DNA of 6,422 nt, taken from the NCBI GenBank assembly GCA_017615375.1, contig JAGAAH010000104.1:1-6422 (forward strand). Reading direction: 5' to 3'. Shown here piece by piece: positions 1 to 6,422 of the stretch (the first letter of the stretch is position 1; every line of letters starts with the position of its first letter). Below the pieces are notes generated by a model, which ran no database searches, was not told the DNA's origin, and was given only the letters and a program-made list of their open reading frames with translations. Both the position numbers and the translations under genes were made by a program. Source of the stretch: Lachnospiraceae bacterium. Its GTDB lineage: Bacteria; Bacillota; Clostridia; Lachnospirales; Lachnospiraceae.

Positions 1-993
1 CTTTTATTGGTTTTGTTGCTTGTTTTGTGGTTTGCAATCAAATTATCAAAGATTAATTCAGAAAAGACAGATGCTGCAAAGCATAATACGGATCTTAACG
101 AGGATACGTTGGCACTTATGGGTAAGTATACCAACGTAGCTTTATTGGGACTTGATAATCGCGCAAGCGGAAGCTATAAGTCAGGTAATGCGGATTCTAT
201 TATTATTGCAAGTATCAATAATGAGACAAAGGATGTCAAGCTTGTATCCGTGTATAGAGATACATATCTTGAGGTAACCGAAGAGGGTAAGTATTTCAAG
301 ATTAATTCGGCATACGCCCGTAACGGCGGTGCTTTTGGAATGATAGAGACACTTAACCGCAATCTCGATCTTGATATCCAGAAATATATAACGGTTGACT
401 GGAAAGCAGTTGCAAGAACCGTTGATTTGCTTGGCGGAATAGAAGTAGAGCTTACGTCAAAAGAAGCACAGCAGGTTAATAAATATACCCATAAAGATAC
501 AATCGCGATGACCGGATATGATTCCAATCAGGAGGCGGTTGAGGGTCCCAATACCCTTGATGGTGTACATGCCGTTGCTTATGCACGTATCAGAAAGGGT
601 GTAGGCGACGACTTTAAGAGAACCGAGCGTCAGCGTGAAGTTATTACCAAGATTCTCGGAAAATTAAAGAAGTGCGGATTCTCGGCTATTTCCAATATAA
701 TGGATGAAGTATTCCCGATGATAAGTACGAATTTTAGTAAGACCGAGCTTCTCGGACTTGCTGCGGGAATTATGGATTACAATATTGTAGCAACAAAGGG
801 ATTTCCTGAAGATAATGACGGTAAGACAATGGGAAGTGCAGGTTCTTGCATAATTCCGATAAGCCTTCTTACCAATGCGATTAAGCTTCATGAATTCTTA
901 TTTGAAGACGAAGCATATACTCCGTCGGTTACTTTACAGCAGATAAGTAATCAGATTATATATGACTCGGGACTTGCGCCTAAGACAGAATAA
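1..993 (+). CDS. LytR-CpsA-Psr (LCP) family wall-polymer transferase, 5' end missing
   Basis: Partial gene, open from the first base in frame 1. LCP enzymes sit in the membrane with the catalytic domain outside and transfer undecaprenyl-linked glycopolymers (teichoic acid, capsule) onto peptidoglycan. Counting window codons, 1-13 are a hydrophobic run, the rest of the N-terminal membrane anchor. The LCP domain spans about 45-225: LGLDNR (49-54), ADSIIIASIN (64-73), SVYRDTYLE (83-91), INSAYARNG (101-109), DLLGGIEVEL (142-151), then YARIRK (194-199) and DFKRTERQREV (204-214). These carry the Asp and Arg residues typical of the pyrophosphate/lipid-phosphate site (D65, R86, D87, R196, R198, R207, R210). 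A C-terminal tail of about 100 residues follows. A TTG at position 7 could serve formally as a start but falls inside the membrane segment with no ribosome binding site visible, so the true start is upstream of the window. Which polymer it handles cannot be told. Confidence 0.93.
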   Translation, partial: LLLVLLLVLWFAIKLSKINSEKTDAAKHNTDLNEDTLALMGKYTNVALLGLDNRASGSYKSGNADSIIIASINNETKDVKLVSVYRDTYLEVTEEGKYFKINSAYARNGGAFGMIETLNRNLDLDIQKYITVDWKAVARTVDLLGGIEVELTSKEAQQVNKYTHKDTIAMTGYDSNQEAVEGPNTLDGVHAVAYARIRKGVGDDFKRTERQREVITKILGKLKKCGFSAISNIMDEVFPMISTNFSKTELLGLAAGIMDYNIVATKGFPEDNDGKTMGSAGSCIIPISLLTNAIKLHEFLFEDEAYTPSVTLQQISNQIIYDSGLAPKTE

Positions 994-1005
994 AGAGAGA
1001 TAAAT

Positions 1006-1024
1006 ATTATAAAAAATTTATAAT
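1006..1024 (+). promoter_or_regulatory. AT-rich inverted repeat with TATAAT; weak promoter candidate for htrA
   Basis: ATTATAAA (1006-1013) and TTTATAAT (1017-1024) are perfect inverted arms around AAA. The right arm ends in a consensus -10 hexamer, TATAAT, at 1019-1024. No convincing -35 box lies 16-18 nt upstream, and TATAAT arises easily in AT-only sequence. If used, transcription would begin near 1031 and the hairpin at 1058-1087 would lie in the htrA leader. An alternative weak promoter is TTGTCG (1085-1090) with TATATT (1106-1111), but its 15-nt spacing is poor. Confidence 0.25.
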
Positions 1025-1057
1025 TTATCACGCAACAATCACATGGCGAACACATAC

Positions 1058-1087
1058 CAAGCACATTGTAAAACTACAATGTGCTTG
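1058..1087 (+). terminator. Perfect 13-bp hairpin between the LCP gene and htrA; terminator-like but poor in U
   Basis: The arms at 1058-1070 (CAAGCACATTGTA) and 1075-1087 (TACAATGTGCTTG) are fully complementary around the four-base loop AAAC. Position and shape fit a rho-independent terminator for the LCP gene, 65 nt after its stop. The following bases (TCGTTTAG) hold only a short T run and the stem is only moderately GC-rich, so termination may be inefficient. It could instead be a leader hairpin of the htrA mRNA, whose ribosome binding site lies 34 nt downstream. Confidence 0.5.
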
Positions 1088-1135
1088 TCGTTTAGGGAGA
1101 CAATGTATATTCGTAAAGGACGGAGGTAGTGTAGT

Positions 1136-2398
1136 ATGGATGAGAACTTTTACGAGAACAACAATAATGAAAACAATGAATATGTAGTTTATGAAGAAAG
1201 AAAACCTGAAAATAACGGTAGACATAAAAAGGGCGGATGGTTCTTTAAAACCATAGCAATCGCTTTGGTATTCGGACTTGTATCATCCGGTGTATTTGTC
1301 GGAGTAATTAAGGCAACAAAGTCAGATGCGGTTATTTCCAATGTTTCCAATGCGGTAACATCATATACAAGTGAAACAATATCGGCAGATTACGAAGGAA
1401 TCAAAATTGCCAGCGATGTAGCAGATATAGTTGATGCTACAATGCCTACGGTAGTTGCAATCACCAATGTATCCGAGCGTGAGGTTCAGACATGGTTCTG
1501 GGGACCGCGGAAAGAGCAGGTTCCGTCTGCGGGTTCCGGTGTAATAATTGCAAAAGACAATAATTATATATATATCGTAACCAATAACCACGTAGTGGAA
1601 GGCAATATTGTAGAGCTTACCGTTACCTTCTGCGACGGAAGTGTAGTTAATGCGGAAGTTAAGGGAACCAATGCGAGTATGGATCTTGCAATAGTAAGGG
1701 TAAGATTATCCGATATAAGCAGTAAGACTTTATCCGAAATCAAGCTTGCCGTTCTCGGTAATTCCGAAGATACAAGACTTGGCGAATCGGTAATCGTAAT
1801 CGGTAATGCATTGGGATATGGACAGTCCGTAACAACAGGATGTGTCAGCGCACTTGAAAGAAGCGTAACCATTGATAATAATACTTATACTTTAATGCAG
1901 GTATCTGCAGCAATTAATCCGGGTAACTCGGGCGGTGCTTTGATGAATGCAAAAGGCGAACTTATCGGTATCACATCTGCCAAGTATTCCGATACGGATG
2001 TTGAAGGAATGGGATTCGCAATTCCGATTAGTGATGCAAAGCCAATTATAGAGTCTATTATTAAGCAGGAGCAGATTGCAGAGGAAGAGCGCGGATATCT
2101 CGGAATATACGGTGAAGATGTAACGGAGTCAATTGCAAGCATCTACAATATGCCAATCGGCGTATATGTTAAGGGCTTTGTTAATAATGGTGCGGCAGAA
2201 GCAGCAGGCATTAAGGCCGGTGATATTATACAGGAAGTTAACGGCAATAAAATACAGACGTTTATAGAGCTTCAGACTGCATTACAGTATTGTAAAGCAG
2301 GACAGACCATTACGGTTACGGTTAAGACGTTAAGGAATGGTCGCTATGAAGATGCTACATACAATGTAACGTTGATGGTTAAGCCTGAAGAAAACTAA
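1136..2398 (+). CDS. htrA: HtrA/DegP-like membrane-anchored serine protease with PDZ domain (S1C)
   Basis: 420-residue quality-control protease that degrades misfolded proteins at the outer face of the membrane. Residues 1-35 are a hydrophilic, Asn/Glu-rich cytoplasmic tail with a KK-containing boundary; about 37-59 form one membrane segment with no signal-peptidase site visible, so it is a type II anchored protein. The trypsin-like domain covers about 95-310, with the triad His152 (TNNHVVEG), Asp183 (SMDLAIV) and Ser265 (NPGNSGGAL); all three are present, so it should be active. One PDZ domain follows at about 320-415, with the carboxylate-binding YLGI (321-324) and AAGIKAGDIIQEVNG (356-370). 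Length and order match Gram-positive HtrA/YyxA proteins. The start is set by GGAGG at 1122-1126, 9 nt before the ATG. The ribosome binding site of the next gene overlaps its stop codon, so the two are cotranscribed. No CssR-type operator could be recognised. The symbol is a family name; orthology to one paralogue is not established. Confidence 0.95.
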   Translation: MDENFYENNNNENNEYVVYEERKPENNGRHKKGGWFFKTIAIALVFGLVSSGVFVGVIKATKSDAVISNVSNAVTSYTSETISADYEGIKIASDVADIVDATMPTVVAITNVSEREVQTWFWGPRKEQVPSAGSGVIIAKDNNYIYIVTNNHVVEGNIVELTVTFCDGSVVNAEVKGTNASMDLAIVRVRLSDISSKTLSEIKLAVLGNSEDTRLGESVIVIGNALGYGQSVTTGCVSALERSVTIDNNTYTLMQVSAAINPGNSGGALMNAKGELIGITSAKYSDTDVEGMGFAIPISDAKPIIESIIKQEQIAEEERGYLGIYGEDVTESIASIYNMPIGVYVKGFVNNGAAEAAGIKAGDIIQEVNGNKIQTFIELQTALQYCKAGQTITVTVKTLRNGRYEDATYNVTLMVKPEEN

Positions 2399-2411
2399 GG
2401 AGGTACAAAGC

Positions 2412-4202
2412 GTGATACAAGAGAGACTTAAGAGCTTAAGAGATGAGATGGCAAAGCGCCATATCGATTATTATGTGGTTCCGACAGCAGATTTTCATGA
2501 ATCGGAATATGTCGGCGAATACTTTAAGGCCAGAAAATGGATAACGGGATTTACCGGTTCTGCGGGAACTGCAGTTATAGGTATGGACGAAGCAGGTCTT
2601 TGGACTGACGGAAGATATTTTATACAGGCAGAGAATCAGCTTAAAGGTTCCGGTGTTACGCTTTTCAAGATGGCACAGGAAGGTGTGCCTACAATTAACG
2701 AGTACCTTAAGAAGAATTTACCAAACGGTGGTACAATCGGTTTTGACGGACGTGTAATTAATACATGTCTTGCAGAAACTTTTAAAGAAATCGCGGATGA
2801 AAAGGGCGGAAAGCTCTATACAAGCGAGGATCTTATCAATCTTATATGGAGTGACAGACCTTCTCTTCCTACTTCCAAAGCATGGATTTTGGAAGAAAAG
2901 TATTCAGGGGAGAGCGTGGAGTCCAAACTTGCAAGAATCAGAGAAAAAATGCGCGAAGAGGGTGCCGATACCCATATTATGACGTGTCTTTTTGATATTG
3001 AATGGACATTTAACTTGCGTGGTGGAGACATAGAGCATGTACCGGTTAATCTTTGCTTTGCTTTAATTGATGAGAAGAATGCTTATTATTATATCAACGA
3101 GGCAGATGTTGACGATAAGGTTAAGGCATATCTTAAGGAGCATGGTGTGACCTTACGTCCGTACGATGCCATATATGATGATGTTAAAGCCATTGATAAA
3201 AGCGCGCGCGTCATGCTTAATAAGGCACAGGTCAACAGCCGCATAACGGATTTATTGCCTAAGGGTGTAACAATAATCGATAAAGAAAATCCTGCAGAAC
3301 TTATGAAGTCATGCAAGAATGAAGTCGAATTACAGAATCTTATTAAGGCACATATAAAAGATGCGGTAGCAATGACGAAATTCATGTATTGGCTGAAAAC
3401 TAACGTAGGACATATTGAAATGACTGAAGTTAGTGCACAGGATTATCTTGCACAGCTTAGAGCCGCGCAGGAAGGCTTTATAGACCTTTCGTTTGGTACA
3501 ATTTCGGGTTATGGTCCTAATGCCGCAATGATGCATTATTCCGCAACACCGGAAAACTGTGCGGTTCTTGAGCCTCACGGTATGCTTCTTGTGGATTCCG
3601 GCGGACATTATCTTGAAGGTTCTACGGATATTACAAGAACTTTTGCCTTAGGTCCGGTATCCGATATAGAGAAAAAGCATTTTACTGCAGTGCTTCGTGC
3701 AAATATGAACTTGTCGCATGCCCATTTCTTATACGGATGTCGCGGACTTAACCTTGATATACTTGCAAGAGGTCCTATATGGGATATGGATCTTGATTAT
3801 CAGTGCGGAACAGGTCATGGAGTAGGATATCTTCTTAATATTCATGAAGGCCCTAACGGCTTTAGATGGAAGAAAGTTCCTGAAAGAAAGGATAGCGGTA
3901 TACTTGAAGAAGGTATGTGCACGACAGATGAGCCGGGAATTTATCTTGAAGGACAGTATGGTATTAGACTTGAAAATGAGCTTATCTGTAGAAAAGGTGC
4001 CAAGAATGAATACGGGCAGTTTATGTATTTTGAAGATATGACATATGTACCGTTCGATCTTGACCTCGTTGACGAGAAGTACCTTAATGCTATAGATAAA
4101 GAAAGACTCAATGATTATCATAAAAAAGTATACGATACCATCTCGCCATACCTTACGGACGATGAAAAAAACTGGTTAAAGACATATACTCGTCAAATTT
4201 AA
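2412..4202 (+). CDS. Xaa-Pro aminopeptidase, three-domain M24B type
   Basis: 596-residue cytosolic metallopeptidase expected to remove the N-terminal residue from peptides with proline at position 2. Its length and architecture match the long (about 600-residue) XPNPEP1-like form rather than the shorter E. coli PepP: creatinase-like N domain (about 1-135), second creatinase-like domain (about 150-310), catalytic pita-bread domain (about 315-545) and the C-terminal M24 extension (about 545-596). The five expected dinuclear-metal ligands are all visible: Asp395 (LLVDSG), Asp406 (STDITRT), His469 (GTGHGVG), Glu507 (TDEPG) and Glu521 (IRLENEL). His375 (MMHYS) and His478 (NIHEGP) match the substrate-side histidines. 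Cys465 stands where human XPNPEP1 and PepP have another histidine. The GTG start is chosen because a strong AAGGAGGT site (2397-2404) lies 8 nt upstream of it; the next in-frame ATG (2448) has no comparable site and would cut into the N domain. It follows htrA by 13 nt, so it is probably the second gene of that operon. Confidence 0.95.
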   Translation: MIQERLKSLRDEMAKRHIDYYVVPTADFHESEYVGEYFKARKWITGFTGSAGTAVIGMDEAGLWTDGRYFIQAENQLKGSGVTLFKMAQEGVPTINEYLKKNLPNGGTIGFDGRVINTCLAETFKEIADEKGGKLYTSEDLINLIWSDRPSLPTSKAWILEEKYSGESVESKLARIREKMREEGADTHIMTCLFDIEWTFNLRGGDIEHVPVNLCFALIDEKNAYYYINEADVDDKVKAYLKEHGVTLRPYDAIYDDVKAIDKSARVMLNKAQVNSRITDLLPKGVTIIDKENPAELMKSCKNEVELQNLIKAHIKDAVAMTKFMYWLKTNVGHIEMTEVSAQDYLAQLRAAQEGFIDLSFGTISGYGPNAAMMHYSATPENCAVLEPHGMLLVDSGGHYLEGSTDITRTFALGPVSDIEKKHFTAVLRANMNLSHAHFLYGCRGLNLDILARGPIWDMDLDYQCGTGHGVGYLLNIHEGPNGFRWKKVPERKDSGILEEGMCTTDEPGIYLEGQYGIRLENELICRKGAKNEYGQFMYFEDMTYVPFDLDLVDEKYLNAIDKERLNDYHKKVYDTISPYLTDDEKNWLKTYTRQI

Positions 4203-4225
4203 AACATAAAAGCATAAAAAATAAA

Positions 4226-4234
4226 TGTTATAAT
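4226..4234 (+). promoter_or_regulatory. Extended -10 promoter motif ahead of the chemoreceptor gene
   Basis: TGTTATAAT is a full extended -10 element (TG, one base, then consensus TATAAT at 4229-4234) in an AT-rich region that starts right after the peptidase stop codon. No good -35 box is seen, which extended -10 promoters tolerate. The predicted transcription start is about 4240-4242, giving a leader of about 40 nt. The -10 overlaps the left edge of the hairpin at 4232-4276, so a transcript from here would lack most or all of the 5' hairpin arm. The inference is from motif only. Confidence 0.5.
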
Positions 4235-4276
4235 GCCCCCAGTATTGTTCCAAGAACTAGACAATAAGGGGGCATT
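4232..4276 (+). promoter_or_regulatory. GC-rich hairpin enclosing the chemoreceptor ribosome binding site; possible terminator of the peptidase operon
   Basis: AATGCCCCC (4232-4240) pairs perfectly with GGGGGCATT (4268-4276). Inside, TATTG (4243-4247) pairs with CAATA (4262-4266) across a small internal bulge. The right arm contains the chemoreceptor Shine-Dalgarno sequence AAGGGGG (4266-4272), 8 nt before its ATG. On a transcript coming through from the peptidase gene, the hairpin would bury that site. It is followed by TTATT, a poor U tract, so it may also act as a weak intrinsic terminator. Confidence 0.55.
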
Positions 4277-4280
4277 TATT

Positions 4281-6047
4281 ATGAAACGCGTTAAATTGTT
4301 CGGGAAATTTGCAATGATAGTAGTTCCTTTTATGGGACTTGTAGTATTTCTTATAGCGGTAATGGGAGTTATAAGCAATAGATCGAGAGAGTCTTATGTA
4401 ACCGCTTTGTATGACGAAGTGTATACGGCATCTTCAGCACTTATTAATGCTGACAGAGATCTTTATCAGTCGCTTGTCGCAGTTACACAATGCAGAATAT
4501 CCACGAGTCTTGATGAAACGGATAAAGCGTCATATGTAAAAGATTTTAATACTAATTACAAGCAGGCTCGTGATAGGGCGGAGACTGCAGCAAATACGAT
4601 TTCTTCAAAGAAGGAAGCGTATGAAGAGTATACAATTAATAAACTTGCTGCAGATAACGGTAATGAACCGTCTGACAGTGAATTTGGCGATTGGACATAT
4701 AAGGCAATATTTGAAGAATATATAGAAAAGCTCGATGAGTGGCATTCTTTATATAATCCGGAAACCAATTCGGGTGACTATTATGCACAGCTTACGGCTT
4801 TTGATCCGGTGCGTGATTACCTTGATGCCATGGAAATATTCATGGAAGAATATGCGCTTTATGAAATTGACGAAGCTGATGCGGGAATTAAGTTTAATAA
4901 AATGCTTGCGTACGGAATAGGTACGGCTATTACGATTGTATGTGTTGTACTTGCTGTATATATCGCTTTATACATTATTAAGAACATGAGAGCAACCAAG
5001 GCGGATCTCGAGCGCCTTGCCAATAAAGATCTTGCATTTGATATTAAGGTTAATAACGCAAGAGATGAAATGGGTGACATGTCGAGAGCAAGCGCAACGT
5101 TACTTGCTACTTTTAAGGATATGATTTCAGCAATTAACGAATCATCCAATTCGATTAATGAATCTGCAGATAATATGAACAGTGCATCTTCGGATGTTAA
5201 TAAAACAACAAGCCAGATTATCGTTGCGTTTAATGATATTGCAGAGAAGGTTTCAAATCAGGCTCTTGATACCGGCCGTGCATCCGAACAGACAAGGACA
5301 CTTGAAGATGTTGTAGTTAAAAGTAATGAGACTGCAGCAAGATTATCAGAAATCGGTAATGCAATTAATACGGCAACAAGAAAAGGTATGGATGTTGTCG
5401 GAAAGCTTGAAAGCGATACAGAGAAGAGCCGCGACGCATTTGACAATATCTTTAAGGTTATAGAAGAAATGACGATAAGTGCCAATAAGATAAGTGAGGC
5501 TTCAAGCCTTATATCAAGTATTTCGGCACAGACCAATCTTCTTTCACTTAATGCATCAATTGAGGCAGCAAGAGCCGGCGAAGCAGGAAGAGGCTTCTCG
5601 GTTGTAGCCGAAGAGATAAGAAAGCTTGCGGAGCAGTCTTCGGATGCGGTTACAACAATTGATGAAATGCTTCTCGAACTTAACAGTAATGTATCGCGTG
5701 CAAGCGCACAGCGAGAACTTGTTATGGAAGCAGTTAAGGTGCAGGAAGAAAGCGTTGCATTAACGGAAGGACAGTATAAGGAAATTGTAGATAACGCCGA
5801 TAAGATTACAACTCAGGTATCCGTACTTGATGATATAAGCGCTAAGATGGATGAAACCTGTAAGACGGTAGTTGAGATTGTATCGAATCTTTCCGATTCT
5901 GCAAACGATTGCGCAGCCAATACGGAAGAGACATCTGCTTCTTCAGAGCATATTATGACCAATATGCAGCAGATTGTAGATCTTGGTAATGATGTACAGC
6001 AATACGCGAATGAACTTAAGAATTTGCTTTCCGAATTTACGATTTAA
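4281..6047 (+). CDS. Methyl-accepting chemotaxis protein (transmembrane chemoreceptor)
   Basis: 588-residue receptor that would signal through CheA/CheW to the flagellar motor or a related output. Domains in order: short basic N-terminus and TM1 (about 10-31); an acidic, mainly helical extracytoplasmic sensor of about 175 residues (32-206), resembling four-helix-bundle ligand domains but without a motif that names the ligand; TM2 (about 207-233); HAMP linker (about 232-285); a long coiled-coil signalling domain (about 290-588). The kinase-interacting hairpin tip is clear at 413-453 ([36 protein letters not shown]). No C-terminal CheR-tether pentapeptide is present; it ends LLSEFTI. The ATG at 4281 is chosen because AAGGGGG lies 8 nt upstream and [10 protein letters not shown] leads straight into TM1. 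An in-frame ATG at 4233 would add 16 residues, but it lies in the promoter/hairpin with no ribosome binding site. No che genes are adjacent, so it is an orphan receptor, apparently monocistronic. Confidence 0.95.
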   Translation: MKRVKLFGKFAMIVVPFMGLVVFLIAVMGVISNRSRESYVTALYDEVYTASSALINADRDLYQSLVAVTQCRISTSLDETDKASYVKDFNTNYKQARDRAETAANTISSKKEAYEEYTINKLAADNGNEPSDSEFGDWTYKAIFEEYIEKLDEWHSLYNPETNSGDYYAQLTAFDPVRDYLDAMEIFMEEYALYEIDEADAGIKFNKMLAYGIGTAITIVCVVLAVYIALYIIKNMRATKADLERLANKDLAFDIKVNNARDEMGDMSRASATLLATFKDMISAINESSNSINESADNMNSASSDVNKTTSQIIVAFNDIAEKVSNQALDTGRASEQTRTLEDVVVKSNETAARLSEIGNAINTATRKGMDVVGKLESDTEKSRDAFDNIFKVIEEMTISANKISEASSLISSISAQTNLLSLNASIEAARAGEAGRGFSVVAEEIRKLAEQSSDAVTTIDEMLLELNSNVSRASAQRELVMEAVKVQEESVALTEGQYKEIVDNADKITTQVSVLDDISAKMDETCKTVVEIVSNLSDSANDCAANTEETSASSEHIMTNMQQIVDLGNDVQQYANELKNLLSEFTI

Positions 6048-6061
6048 CGTTATATAACATA

Positions 6062-6102
6062 AAGGGCATAAGGTATACTTTATACCTTATGCCTTTCTTT
6101 TT
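6062..6102 (+). terminator. Strong rho-independent terminator after the chemoreceptor gene
   Basis: GGCATAAGGTATA (6065-6077) and TATACCTTATGCC (6081-6093) form a perfect 13-bp stem with the loop CTT. One G-U and two A-U pairs extend it to 6062-6096. A T-rich tract (TTTCTTTTT, 6094-6102) follows directly. It begins 15 nt after the chemoreceptor stop codon. The reverse strand lacks an equivalent U tract, so it should act mainly on + strand transcripts. Confidence 0.92.
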
Positions 6103-6115
6103 GCTTTAAGTGTAG

Positions 6116-6121
6116 TATAAT
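6116..6121 (+). promoter_or_regulatory. Probable -10 box of the MATE transporter gene
   Basis: A consensus TATAAT lies between the terminator and the transporter start. Transcription would begin near 6128, giving a leader of about 26 nt that includes the ribosome binding site. The expected -35 position falls in the terminator T tract and does not match TTGACA well. The placement just after a strong terminator and just before a gene is the main support. Confidence 0.45.
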
Positions 6122-6153
6122 GAAATGGTAATTTGTTAATAAAGAGGTATTTA

Positions 6154-6422
6154 ATGATCAGAACAAAACGCAGCCATGAAATGGATATGTGTAACGGACC
6201 GTTACTTTCAAAGCTTATAATTTTCGCGGTTCCGGTTATGTTGTCGGGTGTATTGCAGTTATTCTTCAATGCAGCCGATGTGGTTGTCGTGGGAAGATTT
6301 GCGGGTAAGGAGGCACTTGCGGCGGTAGGTTCCACATCTTCACTTATTAATCTTTTGGTTAATCTTTTTATAGGATTATCGGTTGGAACCAATGTACTTG
6401 TTGCAAGATTCTATGGAGCCAA
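6154..6422 (+). CDS. MATE-family multidrug/cation antiporter, 3' end missing
   Basis: The first 89 codons of a gene that runs off the window; the reading frame is open to the end. The ATG at 6154 is preceded by AAAGAGGT (6141-6148), about 6 nt away. The product begins with a short polar stretch (MIRTKRSHEMDMCNGP), where the DMCNGPL-type lead-in is typical of clostridial MATE proteins. TM1 follows at about 18-38 (KLIIFAVPVMLSGVLQLFFN), then the conserved NAADVVVVGRFAGKEALAAVG stretch (38-58) and TM2 (about 60-83, SSLINLLVNLFIGLSVGTNV), ending VARFYGA. MATE proteins have 12 membrane helices in about 450 residues and export drugs or metabolites using a Na+ or H+ gradient; the substrate cannot be inferred. 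It is separated from the chemoreceptor by a strong terminator and so is a new transcription unit. Confidence 0.93.
   Translation, partial: MIRTKRSHEMDMCNGPLLSKLIIFAVPVMLSGVLQLFFNAADVVVVGRFAGKEALAAVGSTSSLINLLVNLFIGLSVGTNVLVARFYGA

Noticed and set aside
7..9. TTG as start codon of the LCP gene
   Set aside because: It lies inside the hydrophobic anchor, and the frame is open back to base 1, so the gene most likely begins before the window.
1136..1240. Asn/Glu-rich low-complexity N-terminus of HtrA as a possible novel domain
   Set aside because: Short polar cytoplasmic tails before the anchor are usual in Gram-positive HtrA proteins, and no motif is visible.
3729..4121. 130-residue minus-strand open frame inside the peptidase gene, and other minus-strand frames such as 174-527, 1564-1872 and 6087-6392
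   Set aside because: They lie opposite well-supported genes, have no family resemblance or ribosome binding sites, and are explained as antisense shadows of the coding strand.
4233..4280. Upstream in-frame ATG that would lengthen the chemoreceptor by 16 residues (MPPVLFQEL...)
   Set aside because: It has no ribosome binding site, overlaps the -10 box and hairpin arm, and would put polar residues ahead of a normal MCP N-terminus. The ATG at 4281 has AAGGGGG at the right distance.
5517..5639. Ser substitutions in the chemoreceptor tip ([18 protein letters not shown] instead of the usual ALNAA)
   Set aside because: This is conservative Ala-to-Ser variation within the family, with the key Glu and Arg residues kept, so it does not suggest loss of function.
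6049..6058. 10-bp palindrome GTTATATAAC just after the chemoreceptor stop codon
   Set aside because: It is short, AT-only apart from its ends, and sits between a stop codon and a terminator, where an operator would have no clear target. It is likely chance.

Overview
The window looks like an ordinary chromosomal segment of a low-to-moderate GC, Gram-positive anaerobe of the Clostridia, most likely Lachnospiraceae (Butyrivibrio/Roseburia-like). I infer this from strong GGAGG-type ribosome binding sites, a LytR-CpsA-Psr (LCP) wall-polymer transferase, a membrane-anchored HtrA protease with an N-terminal cytoplasmic tail, and the style of the M24B peptidase, chemoreceptor and MATE proteins. The genus is inferred from general resemblance, not from a search. 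All genes are on the + strand, and base composition and codon use look even throughout. I see no insertion sequence, phage gene, tRNA, rRNA or CRISPR array.

Layout: (1) positions 1-993, the 3' part of an LCP-family gene whose start lies before the window. (2) 994-1135, a gap with an AT-rich stretch and a perfect 13-bp hairpin. (3) 1136-2398, an HtrA/DegP-like membrane-anchored serine protease with one PDZ domain and a complete His-Asp-Ser triad. (4) 2412-4202, a three-domain Xaa-Pro aminopeptidase (M24B) only 13 nt downstream, with a GTG start and a strong ribosome binding site that overlaps the htrA stop codon; the two genes are almost certainly cotranscribed. (5) 4203-4280, a short gap that packs together an extended -10 promoter motif and a GC-rich hairpin whose 3' arm is the ribosome binding site of the next gene. 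(6) 4281-6047, a transmembrane methyl-accepting chemotaxis protein. (7) 6048-6153, a strong intrinsic terminator followed by a likely promoter. (8) 6154 to the window end, the first 89 codons of a MATE-family multidrug/cation antiporter.

How the genes relate: the first two complete products, HtrA and the aminopeptidase, both handle proteins or peptides but on opposite sides of the membrane (HtrA outside, M24B in the cytosol). The LCP protein attaches glycopolymers to the wall, so the left half has a cell-envelope maintenance flavour. The chemoreceptor is an orphan: no che or flagellar genes are visible, and it is bounded by its own regulatory region and a terminator, so it is probably monocistronic.

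I find no undescribed multi-gene system here. The most interesting item is the overlapping promoter, hairpin and ribosome-binding-site arrangement ahead of the chemoreceptor. It would let translation differ depending on whether the mRNA starts locally or reads through from the peptidase operon.
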